A stretch of 64,000 nt of DNA, from assembly GCF_019645835.1 (NCBI RefSeq), contig NZ_CP080998.1:3100001-3164000 (forward strand), in the 5' to 3' direction. Below the pieces are notes generated by a model. The model searched no databases, was not told the DNA's origin, and was given only the letters and a program-made list of their open reading frames with translations. Positions 1 to 7,688 of this stretch are shown here, one piece after another. Made by a program: the position numbers and the translations under genes. The first letter of the stretch is position 1; each line of letters opens with the position of its first letter. The DNA is from Mycolicibacterium holsaticum DSM 44478 = JCM 12374 (GTDB lineage: Bacteria; Actinomycetota; Actinomycetes; Mycobacteriales; Mycobacteriaceae).

Positions 1-885
1 CCCGGACCGCTGCATCCGGTCAGCACGGTGCTGGCCGCGCTGGCCGAGGCGCCCGAAAACCACGGCGACACAATCGAATCACTGCTGGCCGGTGAGACCA
101 TCGCGTCGTGGGCGGGCTACGAACCGGGCCAGCCGTGGTCACCGATGACGCCGTCGGTCACCGCCACCGCTACCGGTGGCGGTTTCCGCATAGATGGGGT
201 CAAGGACCGCGTCGAAGCGGGCGCTGAGAGCGCGGTCCTGCTGGTGATCGCCGAGTGCGACGGCGCCGTGCGCCAATTCCTGGTGCCCACCGACGCCGCG
301 GGCGTGCGGGTGGAACCGCAACGGTCGATCGACATGGTAAAGACCTACGCACGCGTGCATTTCGATGGTGTCGAGGTCGACGGCTCGGCGCTGGTCGGAT
401 CGGCCGAGAACACCCCGGCGATCATCGCGCGGCAGAACCAGATCGCCGTGGCGCTCCAGTGCGCCGAGATCGTCGGTGTGCTGGACACGGTGTTGGACTT
501 CACGATTCAGTGGGGGTTCGACCGGCATTCGTTCGGCCGACCGATCGGCTCGTATCAGGCGCTCAAGCACAAGTACGCCGATCTGAAGATCTGGTTCGAG
601 GCGTGCCGCGCGACGACGAACGCCGCGGTGGCCGCGGTGGCCGCGCGTTCACCCGGTGCGCAGATGGCGGTCAGCGTCGCGAAATCCTATTGCGCAGAAC
701 ACGCCCCGGGGATGTTGCAGGACTGCATTCAGCTGCACGGCGGCATCGGCGTCACCTGGGAGCACGACCTGCATCTGTTCCTGCGCCGCGTCACCTTGTA
801 CCGCTCGCTGTTCGGCACCCCCGAAGAGCACAACCTCCGCGTCTATGCGCTGACCAAAGAGTCGGGACTGGAGCACGCCTCATGA
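1..885 (+). CDS. acyl-CoA dehydrogenase family protein, 5' end missing
   Basis: The reading frame is open to the first base of the window, so this is the C-terminal part of a longer protein. The first in-window start codon is a GTG at 28, but it is probably internal. The visible part has the acyl-CoA dehydrogenase middle beta-domain and C-terminal four-helix domain. Recognisable stretches are FDRHSFGRPIGSYQALKHKYADL and the LHGGIGVTWEHDLHLFLRR block near the end. It overlaps the next gene by 4 bases (ATGA), so the two are translationally coupled. Adjacent pairs of mycobacterial FadE proteins often form heteromeric enzymes for beta-oxidation of steroid or branched acyl-CoA side chains; that this pair does so is inference. 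The substrate cannot be read from the sequence. Confidence 0.9.
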   Translation, partial: PGPLHPVSTVLAALAEAPENHGDTIESLLAGETIASWAGYEPGQPWSPMTPSVTATATGGGFRIDGVKDRVEAGAESAVLLVIAECDGAVRQFLVPTDAAGVRVEPQRSIDMVKTYARVHFDGVEVDGSALVGSAENTPAIIARQNQIAVALQCAEIVGVLDTVLDFTIQWGFDRHSFGRPIGSYQALKHKYADLKIWFEACRATTNAAVAAVAARSPGAQMAVSVAKSYCAEHAPGMLQDCIQLHGGIGVTWEHDLHLFLRRVTLYRSLFGTPEEHNLRVYALTKESGLEHAS

Positions 886-2138
886 CCGAAACAGCCTCGG
901 CACCAACGGAAACGACCGAGTCCGTCGAGGAGTTCGCCGCCCGCGCCACAGCGTGGCTGGCCGACAACATGCCCCCGATCGACCCGAACAACCCGCCCGA
1001 GCACGACCGGGGCGAAGAGGAACCGTGGTTGCGGGCCAGGGAACTGCAGAAGCGGCTCTACGAGGGTGGATTCGCCGGGATCTGCTTTCCCAAGGAGTAC
1101 GGCGGCCTGGGCCTTCCCATCGCCTACCAGAAGGCCTTCGACGCCGTCTCACGCTGCTACGAGCTTCCTGTCATCCTGAACACCCCGACCTTCACGATCT
1201 GCGCGGCGACGATCCTGGACACCGGCAGCGAAGAGCAGAAGCAACAGCACATCTCGGCGGTGCTGCGCGGTGAGGAGGTCCTGGTCCAGCTGCTGTCGGA
1301 GCCCAGCGGCGGATCCGACCTCGCCGGCGTCATCACCCGCGCCGACCGTGACGGCGACAAGTGGGTGATCAACGGCGCCAAGACGTGGAGCACCAGCGCG
1401 TTCGCCGCCGACTACGGCCTGATGCTGGCGCGCACCAATTGGGATGTGCCCAAACACGAGGGCCTGACGATGTTTCTGGTGCCGATCAACAGCGCGGGCA
1501 TCACGCTGCGGCGCATCAAGCAGGTGAACGGATCGGTCGAGTTCTGCGAGGAGTTCTTCGACAACCTCGAACTCGGCGACGACGCCGTCGTCGGCGAGGT
1601 CAACAACGGCTGGCACGTGGCGTCACGGCAGCTTTACCACGAGCGGCGCGCGGTGGGCGGCGGCTCGGAGTTCGCCAGCGGGATCGGCGCCGAGGGCAAG
1701 TCCGACGTGCCCATCGACTACGTCGCCCTGCTGGAGGCGACCGGCCAGGCCGACAGCGAGCGGGCCCAGGAGATGGCGGGCCGCGCGCTGGTGCACCGCG
1801 CCGTGCGCGAGCAGCTCATCGAGCACGTGTACCACGGCGTGCTCGACGGCTCCCTGCCCCCGGCGGCCGGTTCGATCATCCGCGTCACCCACGCCGACAT
1901 CCACCATCTGGAGTTCGACACCGCGCTGTCCATATCGGCGAGTTCGGGCGTCATCGACGCCGGCAACGACCTGATCCGGCACGGGGAGCGGTACCTGGGG
2001 CGCCAGGCCGCCGCACTCGGCGGTGGCACCACCGAGATCGCGCGCAACATCATCGGTGAGCGGGTGCTGGGCTTCCCCCGCGAGCACGCCGCTGACCGCG
2101 GGGTGCCGTTCAAAGAGGTCAAGCGCAACAAGGGTTGA
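882..2138 (+). CDS. acyl-CoA dehydrogenase family protein (FadE-type)
   Basis: This is a 418-residue FAD-dependent acyl-CoA dehydrogenase homologue. The ATG at 882 overlaps the stop of the upstream dehydrogenase, which fixes the start. The N-terminal helical domain contains GFAGICFPKEYGGLGLP. The flavin-binding beta-domain shows LLSEPSGGSDLAG and NGAKTWSTSAFAADYG. The C-terminal domain ends with AAALGGGTTEIARNIIGERVLGFPRE, the family signature around the FAD pyrophosphate. Between residues about 255 and 300 lies a longer, charged segment, as in the larger subunits of two-component FadE enzymes. It probably works with the preceding gene product. Its substrate is unknown; a CoA-activated lipid or steroid intermediate is likely from the family alone. 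Confidence 0.92.
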   Translation: MTETASAPTETTESVEEFAARATAWLADNMPPIDPNNPPEHDRGEEEPWLRARELQKRLYEGGFAGICFPKEYGGLGLPIAYQKAFDAVSRCYELPVILNTPTFTICAATILDTGSEEQKQQHISAVLRGEEVLVQLLSEPSGGSDLAGVITRADRDGDKWVINGAKTWSTSAFAADYGLMLARTNWDVPKHEGLTMFLVPINSAGITLRRIKQVNGSVEFCEEFFDNLELGDDAVVGEVNNGWHVASRQLYHERRAVGGGSEFASGIGAEGKSDVPIDYVALLEATGQADSERAQEMAGRALVHRAVREQLIEHVYHGVLDGSLPPAAGSIIRVTHADIHHLEFDTALSISASSGVIDAGNDLIRHGERYLGRQAAALGGGTTEIARNIIGERVLGFPREHAADRGVPFKEVKRNKG

Positions 2139-2207
2139 GCCCGGGCCGCCGGCGAGCATATTTCCGCGCCGGACTCCAAAGTTTGTGTCTACTCGCCGCA
2201 TTAACGG

Positions 2208-3221
2208 TTAGAACAGTGTCGGCTGCAACGGTTGGGGCGCCGGGGTTGGGGTCGGCGCCGGCCGAAAGGGGCGACGGTCCGGCGCCAGCCCGTGTTCGGC
2301 GATCAGCGGAGTCACCCGCTCGTGCAGCATCTTGCGGTAGTCCTGCGGCAGGTACGCACCGCGCCGGTACAGGTCGCGGTACGGCGCGACCAGTTCGGGA
2401 TGCGACCGCCTCAACCATCCCATGAACCACCCGCGCGTCGATCCGCGCAGATGCAGCCCGAACACCGTCACGCCGGTGGCTCCGGCGGCGGCGATCTGGC
2501 CCAGCAGGGCGTCGAGATGCTCGGCCGAGTCCGTGAGGTGCGGCAGTACCGGGGCCACCATCACGTGGCAGTCCAGACCGGCCTCGCGCACGGCGGCGAT
2601 CAGCCCGAGCCGGGCCTGCGGGGTCGGCGTGCCCGGCTCGACGTCCCTGTGCACGTCGGGGTCGGCCACTGCGAGGGACACCGCGACGCTGACGTCGACG
2701 CGTCGGGCGGCTGCGGTGATCAGCGACAGATCCCGGCGCAGCAGCGTGCCCTTGGTCAGGATGGAAAACGGTGTGCCCGAATCGGCAAGCGCGGCAATGA
2801 TTCCGGGCATCAACGCGTAGCGCCCTTCGGCGCGCTGATAGGGGTCGGTGTTGGTGCCGAGCGCGACGGTCTCATGCGACCACGACGGTCGCGACAGCTC
2901 CCGGCGCAGCACGTCGGCGACGTTGGTCTTGACGACGACCTGGCTGTCGAAGTCGGCGCCGCAGTTCAGGTCGAGGTATTCGTGGGTGGGCCGGGCAAAG
3001 CAGTACCGGCACGCGTGCGAACACCCGCGGTAGCCGTTGACGGTGTAGCGGAACGGGAGCTGAGAGGCCTTCGGCACCTTGTTGAGCGCCGACTTGCACA
3101 GCACTTCGTGGAACGTGACGCCGTCGAATTGCGGGGTGCGCACGCTGCGTACGAAGCCGATGCGCTGCAAGCCGGGCAGTGCGCCATCGTCGACGCTGAC
3201 ACCCTGGCTATCCCACCGCAT
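2208..3221 (-). CDS. Rv2578c-family radical SAM protein, SOS-controlled
   Basis: This 337-residue protein is a radical S-adenosylmethionine enzyme. The [4Fe-4S] ligands are C67-x3-C71-x2-C74 in GYRGCSHACRYCFA. The downstream TIM-barrel portion contains ILTKGTLLRRDL and HLRGSTRGWFMGWLRR. It matches the mycobacterial Rv2578c family, sometimes described as SplB- or photolyase-like; its substrate is not known. Some relatives carry an intein, but none is present here. The start is ATG at 3221, with another ATG three codons earlier at 3230. No clear ribosome site is visible. A perfect LexA box lies 10 bases upstream, so the gene should belong to the DNA-damage regulon. It is divergent from helR. 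Confidence 0.88.
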   Translation of the reverse strand: MRWDSQGVSVDDGALPGLQRIGFVRSVRTPQFDGVTFHEVLCKSALNKVPKASQLPFRYTVNGYRGCSHACRYCFARPTHEYLDLNCGADFDSQVVVKTNVADVLRRELSRPSWSHETVALGTNTDPYQRAEGRYALMPGIIAALADSGTPFSILTKGTLLRRDLSLITAAARRVDVSVAVSLAVADPDVHRDVEPGTPTPQARLGLIAAVREAGLDCHVMVAPVLPHLTDSAEHLDALLGQIAAAGATGVTVFGLHLRGSTRGWFMGWLRRSHPELVAPYRDLYRRGAYLPQDYRKMLHERVTPLIAEHGLAPDRRPFRPAPTPTPAPQPLQPTLF

Positions 3222-3230
3222 ACAGTTCAT

Positions 3231-3246
3231 TCGAACTGACGTTCGA
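3231..3246 (-). promoter_or_regulatory. LexA (SOS) box for the radical SAM gene
   Basis: The sequence TCGAACTGACGTTCGA is an exact match to the mycobacterial LexA operator TCGAAC-N4-GTTCGA. It sits 10 bases before the ATG of the radical SAM gene. The M. tuberculosis orthologue, Rv2578c, is a known SOS-regulon member, which agrees. The site is about 145 bases from the helR start, so control of that gene by LexA is less likely. Confidence 0.9.
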
Positions 3247-3329
3247 GACGATGTCAAGGCAATTACGCGGGCGTCGGTAAGCTGGTTGCGAGCGCTCGAC
3301 TGTTCCCACTCCAAGATACAACGCACCCG

Positions 3330-3348
3330 GGGGCTTGCGGCAAGACCC
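3330..3348 (+). promoter_or_regulatory. rifamycin-associated element (RAE) upstream of helR
   Basis: GGGGCTTGCGGCAAGACCC differs by one base from the reported 19-bp RAE core, GGGGCTTGCGGCAAGGCCC. That element precedes rifamycin-inducible resistance genes in actinobacteria. Here it is nested in a wider inverted repeat, CACCCGGG (3324-3331) and CCCGGGTG (3346-3353). It lies 43 bases before the chosen helR start, where RAEs normally sit. Confidence 0.85.
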
Positions 3349-3391
3349 GGGTGATGCGTCAAACTGCTTGGCCGAAGCGCTAACTCACGAA

Positions 3392-5626
3392 ATGAGGCAT
3401 GTGACAAGTCGCAGGTACGAGAACGAACTGCATTCCGAGCAGAGCTATGTGGCCGGGCTCTATGAGCGGTTGGACGCCGAGCGCACCCGGCTCAAGAAGA
3501 AGTACGACGCCGCGCTGCTTGCCCCCATCGACGCCCAGGACGGCGGCACCCTGATCGATCGGGACGCCTCGGTGCGGGGGCTGGCCGCCCAGATGGACCG
3601 GCTGAACGTGGCCGACCACGGGCTGTGTTTCGGCCGCTTGGACAGCCTCGCCGGGGAACGCTCCTACATCGGGCGCATCGGGCTGCTCGACGAGGGCAAC
3701 GACTACGAGCCGCTGCTGGTGGACTGGCGGGCGCCCGCGGCGCGCGCCTTCTACGTCGCCACGGCCGCCCACCCCGAGGACATGCGTCGGCGCCGCCAGT
3801 TCCGCACGCTCGGGCGCCGCATCATCGACTTCACCGACGAGGTCTTCGTCGCAGACGGGGACGCACCCGGTGACGACACCGCGCTTGCCGACGATTCGGT
3901 GCTGCTCGCGGCGATCAACGCCCCTCGGGGCGAGGGGATGCGCGACATCGTCGCGACGATCCAGGCCGAACAGGACGAGATCATCCGTCTCGACCATCCC
4001 GGGGTGCTGGTGATCGAGGGCGGCCCGGGCACCGGTAAGACCGTGGTGGCGCTGCACCGGGTGGCCTACCTGCTCTACACCCACCGCAAACGCATGGAAA
4101 GCCACGGGGTTCTGGTGATCGGGCCCAACCCGGCGTTCCTGGACTACGTCGCGCGGGTACTGCCGTCGCTGGGCGAGACCAACGTGGTGTTCATGACCAC
4201 CGGCGACCTGGTGCCCGGACTGCACGTCACCGCCGATGACGATCCGCGGGCCGCCCGGCTCAAGGGTTCGCTGAAGATGCTCGACGTGCTCGCCGCTGCG
4301 GTCGCCGACCGGCAACGGGTGCCCGAGACCCCGCTGGAGATCGAACTCACCGACGTCACGGTGCGCATCGACGCCGAGACCGCGCAGTGGGCGCGACAGG
4401 AGGCACGCGACAGCGGCAAGCCGCACAACGAGGCCCGCGCGGTGTTCACCGAGATCGTCACCTACGTGCTCACCGAGCGGGCGATCGCACGCATCGGACG
4501 CGGCTGGCTGACCCGTGACGACCGCAAGGCCTGGGAGGACCTTCGCACCGACCTTGTCGACGAGCTCAACGAGAATCACGCGTTCAACGCCGCGCTCGAT
4601 CAGCTCTGGCCGCTGCTGACACCCGAAAACGTGCTGTCGCAGCTGTATTCGTCACCGCAGCGGCTTGCCGCGGCGGGTGCGGATCCGGCATTGCAGCGCG
4701 CCGACGGCGACGCGTGGACGGTGGCCGACGTGCCGCTGCTCGATGAACTGGTCGACCTGCTCGGCCGCGACAAGGCCGCAGAGCGGGCGGCCGAGCGTGC
4801 GCGCAAGGCCGAGGCCGAGTACGCCGAAGGTGTGCTGGAACTCATGGTCGCCCGTGAGGACCTGATGGACGACGAGGACCGCCTGATGGCCCAGGACCTG
4901 TTGTACGGCGAGGATCTGGCCGAGCGCTTCGTTGAACGCGATACCCGCGATGTCGCGGAACGCGCTGTGGCGGACCGGGATTGGACGTACGGACACGTGG
5001 TCGTCGACGAAGCCCAGGAGCTATCCGAGATGGACTGGCGGGTGCTGTTCAGGCGCTGCCCGAGCCGGTCGTTCACGGTGGTCGGGGATCTGGCCCAGCG
5101 CCGCTCGCAGGCGGGCGCGACGTCGTGGGACGCGATGCTGGCCCCGTACGTGCCCGGCCGCTGGGTCTACCGGTCGCTGTCGGTGAACTACCGGACTCCC
5201 GCGGAGATCATGGAGGTCGCCGCGGCGCTGCTCGCCGAGTTCGCACCCGGTGTGCAGCCCCCGGAATCGGTGCGCGCGTGCGGCGTCCGGCCGTGGTCAC
5301 GACAGGTTGGCGCCGAGGACCTGCCCGCCGCGATCGACGAGTTCGTCCGGGCCGAGGGCGGCCGCGAAGGGACGAGCGTGGTGATCGGGCCGCCGGGCGT
5401 GCCGGGTGCGGTGACGGCGGCGCAGACCAAGGGCCTGGAGTTCGACGCGGTGCTGGTGGTCGAGCCGCACCGCATCCTCGCCGACGGCCAGCGCGGCGCG
5501 GCGGAGCTCTACGTCGCGCTGACCCGCGCCACCCAGCGCCTCGGGGTGCTGCACACCGCCCCGCTACCGCCGGCGCTGACCGGCCTGGAACCGTTCGTCG
5601 AGGCGCACAACCAGCAGTTGGCATAA
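3392..5626 (+). CDS. helR: HelR/HelD-type RNA polymerase recycling ATPase
   Basis: This 744-residue protein is a UvrD-like superfamily 1 ATPase of the HelD/HelR type. Such proteins bind RNA polymerase, insert into its channels, release stalled complexes and, for HelR, displace rifamycins. Visible features are an N-terminal coiled coil (about residues 5-35, ENELHSEQSYVAGLYERLDAERTRLKKKY), Walker A GGPGTGKT at 210-217, and Walker B/DEAQ at 539-542. Helicase motifs follow in the C-terminal third: GDLAQRRSQAGATSW, SVNYRTPAEIMEVA and TKGLEFDAVLVVEP. The reading frame extends to 3335, but an ATG there would overlap the RAE. ATG 3392 (MRHVTSRRYENEL) is therefore preferred, and GTG 3401 is also possible. 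The RAE upstream supports HelR rather than a DNA helicase. There is no close UvrD helicase 2B domain. Confidence 0.88.
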   Translation: MRHVTSRRYENELHSEQSYVAGLYERLDAERTRLKKKYDAALLAPIDAQDGGTLIDRDASVRGLAAQMDRLNVADHGLCFGRLDSLAGERSYIGRIGLLDEGNDYEPLLVDWRAPAARAFYVATAAHPEDMRRRRQFRTLGRRIIDFTDEVFVADGDAPGDDTALADDSVLLAAINAPRGEGMRDIVATIQAEQDEIIRLDHPGVLVIEGGPGTGKTVVALHRVAYLLYTHRKRMESHGVLVIGPNPAFLDYVARVLPSLGETNVVFMTTGDLVPGLHVTADDDPRAARLKGSLKMLDVLAAAVADRQRVPETPLEIELTDVTVRIDAETAQWARQEARDSGKPHNEARAVFTEIVTYVLTERAIARIGRGWLTRDDRKAWEDLRTDLVDELNENHAFNAALDQLWPLLTPENVLSQLYSSPQRLAAAGADPALQRADGDAWTVADVPLLDELVDLLGRDKAAERAAERARKAEAEYAEGVLELMVAREDLMDDEDRLMAQDLLYGEDLAERFVERDTRDVAERAVADRDWTYGHVVVDEAQELSEMDWRVLFRRCPSRSFTVVGDLAQRRSQAGATSWDAMLAPYVPGRWVYRSLSVNYRTPAEIMEVAAALLAEFAPGVQPPESVRACGVRPWSRQVGAEDLPAAIDEFVRAEGGREGTSVVIGPPGVPGAVTAAQTKGLEFDAVLVVEPHRILADGQRGAAELYVALTRATQRLGVLHTAPLPPALTGLEPFVEAHNQQLA

Positions 5627-5656
5627 CCACGACGGTCGCGCCGGCGGTTTGGCAAA

Positions 5657-6565
5657 ATGCGCATCGTGGTGGGAGCCGAACCGTACGGACAGTTGCAGTA
5701 CCAGGAGATCCGCGGTAGGCGGATGGCCTACGTCGACGAAGGCGAGGCCGCCGACGGCGTCACGATCGTCTTTCAGCACGGCAACCCCACCTCCTCGTAT
5801 CTGTGGCGCAACGTGATGCCACACCTCGACGGACTGGGCCGGCTGGTGGCATGCGACCTGATCGGCATGGGCGCCTCCGACAAGCTCGAGGACTCCGGGC
5901 CGGACCGCTACCACTACGCCGAACAGCGCGACTACCTGTTCGCGCTGTGGGACGAACTCGATCTGGGTGACCGTGTCATCCTCGTGCTGCACGACTGGGG
6001 ATCGGCGCTGGGCTTCGACTGGGCCAACCAGCACCGCGATCGGGTGGCAGGCATCGCCTACATGGAAGCCATTGCCATGCCGATCGATTGGGCGGATTTC
6101 CCCGACCCGGTCCGCCCGCTCTTCGAGGGATTCCGCTCAGCCGACGGCGAGGCGATGATCCTCGAGCAGAACCTGTTCGTCGAAGCCGTGCTGCCCGGCG
6201 CCATCCAGCGCACGCTCACCGACGAGGAGATCGAGCATTACCGCGCGCCGTACCTGACCCCAGGTGAAGACCGGCGCCCGACGCTGTCATGGCCGCGCAA
6301 CATCCCGATCGAGGGCGAACCCGCCGACGTCGTCGCGATCGTCGAGGAATACGGCCAGTGGCTGGCCCACAGCGACGTGCCGAAGCTGTTCGTCAACGCC
6401 GAGCCGGGCGCGATCACGCGCGGGCGGGTGCGGGACTTCGTGCGCACCTGGCCGAATCAGACCGAGGTCACCGTCGCCGGGACGCACTTCATCCAGGAGG
6501 ACAGCCCCGAGGAGATCGGCAAGGCCGTCGCCGCGTTCGTGCGCGCGCTGCGCGCCGTTGACTAG
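5657..6565 (+). CDS. dhaA: haloalkane dehalogenase
   Basis: This 302-residue alpha/beta hydrolase closely resembles M. tuberculosis Rv2579 (LinB/DhaA). Haloalkane dehalogenases replace a carbon-bound halogen with hydroxyl by nucleophilic aspartate attack. The full set of catalytic residues is present: nucleophile D113 in [10 protein letters not shown], acid E137 in AYMEAI, base H277 in [14 protein letters not shown], and the halide-stabilising pair N43 (HGNPTS) and W114. The start is ATG 5657; GTG 5666, nearer the conserved VGAEPYGQ, is also possible. It lies 30 bases after helR on the same strand and may be co-transcribed. The natural substrate in mycobacteria is unknown. Confidence 0.93.
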   Translation: MRIVVGAEPYGQLQYQEIRGRRMAYVDEGEAADGVTIVFQHGNPTSSYLWRNVMPHLDGLGRLVACDLIGMGASDKLEDSGPDRYHYAEQRDYLFALWDELDLGDRVILVLHDWGSALGFDWANQHRDRVAGIAYMEAIAMPIDWADFPDPVRPLFEGFRSADGEAMILEQNLFVEAVLPGAIQRTLTDEEIEHYRAPYLTPGEDRRPTLSWPRNIPIEGEPADVVAIVEEYGQWLAHSDVPKLFVNAEPGAITRGRVRDFVRTWPNQTEVTVAGTHFIQEDSPEEIGKAVAAFVRALRAVD

Positions 6566-6572
6566 GGCTGGG

Positions 6573-6995
6573 TTACCACTGCCCGAGTTGGCAATGCGCG
6601 GTGTAGGGGCCGGTGTTCGAGACGACGACCTCACCGTCGACGGCGATCTCGCAGTGCGGATTCGGCGCGCCCTGCATGGCGTGCACGCCGGTGCTCGCGG
6701 TCAGGATCGCCCACTGCGGATCCTCGAGCGTGGTTTCGAACACCCACGGCGCACCCGGGCCCAGGTCGACCTGCTCGCTCTTGAGGTACGCGTACGCATC
6801 GGCGTTGTATGCCTCTTTGCTCGCCGGCTGCGCGATCAGGTAGTTGAGTTTGTAATCCGCGGCGTTACCCGGTGACGTGAGGGTGTAGCGGACCTGATGG
6901 GTGGTCGGCTCCGCGTTCGCGGTGGCCTGACTGACTCCGATGGATGCGGCCGCCAGCGCGAGCGCTGCCCCGACCCGAAATGTCGCAGTTCGCAT
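6573..6995 (-). CDS. small secreted protein, MmpS-like C-terminal fold possible
   Basis: This 140-residue protein starts at ATG 6995. It has a signal peptide (MRTATFRVGAALALAAASIGVSQATANA, cleavage near residue 28). The mature part has alternating beta segments (HQVRYTLTS, YKLNYLIAQ, CEIAVDGEVVVSNTGPYTAHCQL) and two cysteines near the C-terminus that could form a disulfide. The pattern, ending in a C-x-I-x-VDG-x-VV motif, resembles the secreted domain of MmpS-like proteins. The resemblance is weak and no function is claimed. It converges on the haloalkane dehalogenase gene with only 7 bases between stops. Confidence 0.78.
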   Translation of the reverse strand: MRTATFRVGAALALAAASIGVSQATANAEPTTHQVRYTLTSPGNAADYKLNYLIAQPASKEAYNADAYAYLKSEQVDLGPGAPWVFETTLEDPQWAILTASTGVHAMQGAPNPHCEIAVDGEVVVSNTGPYTAHCQLGQW

Positions 6996-7056
6996 GTCCC
7001 TCACATCGCCGCACCCTACCGAATCGTTACACCCGCCTTTTGGTGAGCCACTTCTG

Positions 7057-7116
7057 GCGAGCGTGCGTGTTTGCCGCCGACACGCCGACGATCTGGGCGA
7101 TTTCACGCACGCTCGC
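7057..7116 (+). repeat. 60-bp palindromic dispersed repeat, copy 1
   Basis: The ends are a perfect 13-base inverted repeat, GCGAGCGTGCGTG (7057-7069) and CACGCACGCTCGC (7104-7116). A second copy of identical length lies at 11545-11604 in the opposite orientation. Hand alignment gives about 47 of 60 identical bases, with the outer arms and the internal CGACACGCCGA best conserved. It lies between the divergent genes at 6995 and 7143. Confidence 0.85.
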
Positions 7117-7142
7117 AACAGGCGAGGTGGCACGCTGCAGGC

Positions 7143-7688
7143 GTGGACACGTCATCGCAACCCCAGGTAATCGCCGACACCGGTGGCCTCGTCGTCACCG
7201 ACGACGGACGCCGCGTCCTGGTCATCGACCGCGGAACCGGGCCGTCGGCGGTGCTGGCGTTCGTACTCGGCATGCTCACGCTCGTCGCGGGTGGGTTCGG
7301 CGTCGTCGCGCTCGTCACCGGCACGCCCTCCGCGACGCTGGGCGCGGCGTTGGTGGCGGTCGCAGTCGTGTTGGCGGTGGTCGTCGTCGTCGTGGTGCGC
7401 AGGATCCGACGCAACCGCGGGCGTCCGCTCAACGAATGCCGGCCCGTGGCGGTGATCGACCGCAAGCTCGGGTTGTTCAGTTACCGCGGCGGCGCGATCG
7501 TGCAGCTGGATCAGGTGCGCTTCGCGCGTCGGCTCCAAATCGGTTCGAGCTCACCGAAATTGGTTGCGGTGACGCCCGGTGGCACGAAGGTGCTCAAGCG
7601 CGGCAACCCGTTCGACGGCGGCGTCGGCGGCATCGACGAGATCCTGACCGCCGTGACCCAGAGCGCGGACGTAAGGCATCAGCGCTAG
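7143..7688 (+). CDS. membrane protein of unknown function
   Basis: This 181-residue protein begins at GTG 7143. Residues about 35-85 form two adjacent hydrophobic helices (SAVLAFVLGMLTLVAGGFGVVALV and LGAALVAVAVVLAVVVVVVV) followed by a basic RRIRRNRGR segment, so both ends probably face the cytoplasm. The C-terminal part (about 90-181) is a soluble beta-rich domain, VAVIDRKLGLFSYRGGAIVQLDQVRFARRLQ. No family was recognised. Its stop codon overlaps the stop of the large surface protein on the other strand (convergent TAG/CTA at 7685-7688). Confidence 0.75.
   Translation: MDTSSQPQVIADTGGLVVTDDGRRVLVIDRGTGPSAVLAFVLGMLTLVAGGFGVVALVTGTPSATLGAALVAVAVVLAVVVVVVVRRIRRNRGRPLNECRPVAVIDRKLGLFSYRGGAIVQLDQVRFARRLQIGSSSPKLVAVTPGGTKVLKRGNPFDGGVGGIDEILTAVTQSADVRHQR

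Noticed and set aside
255..881. Possible N-terminal extension of the second acyl-CoA dehydrogenase
   Set aside because: The upstream part is an out-of-frame reading of the first dehydrogenase; ATG 882 overlaps its stop in normal operon style.
2208..3221. Intein in the radical SAM gene
   Set aside because: Known in some relatives, but the sequence here is collinear, with no insertion between the Cys motif and C-terminus.
3335..3391. Upstream start for helR at 3335
   Set aside because: It would place the RAE inside the coding sequence, and the added residues are not typical of HelR N-termini.
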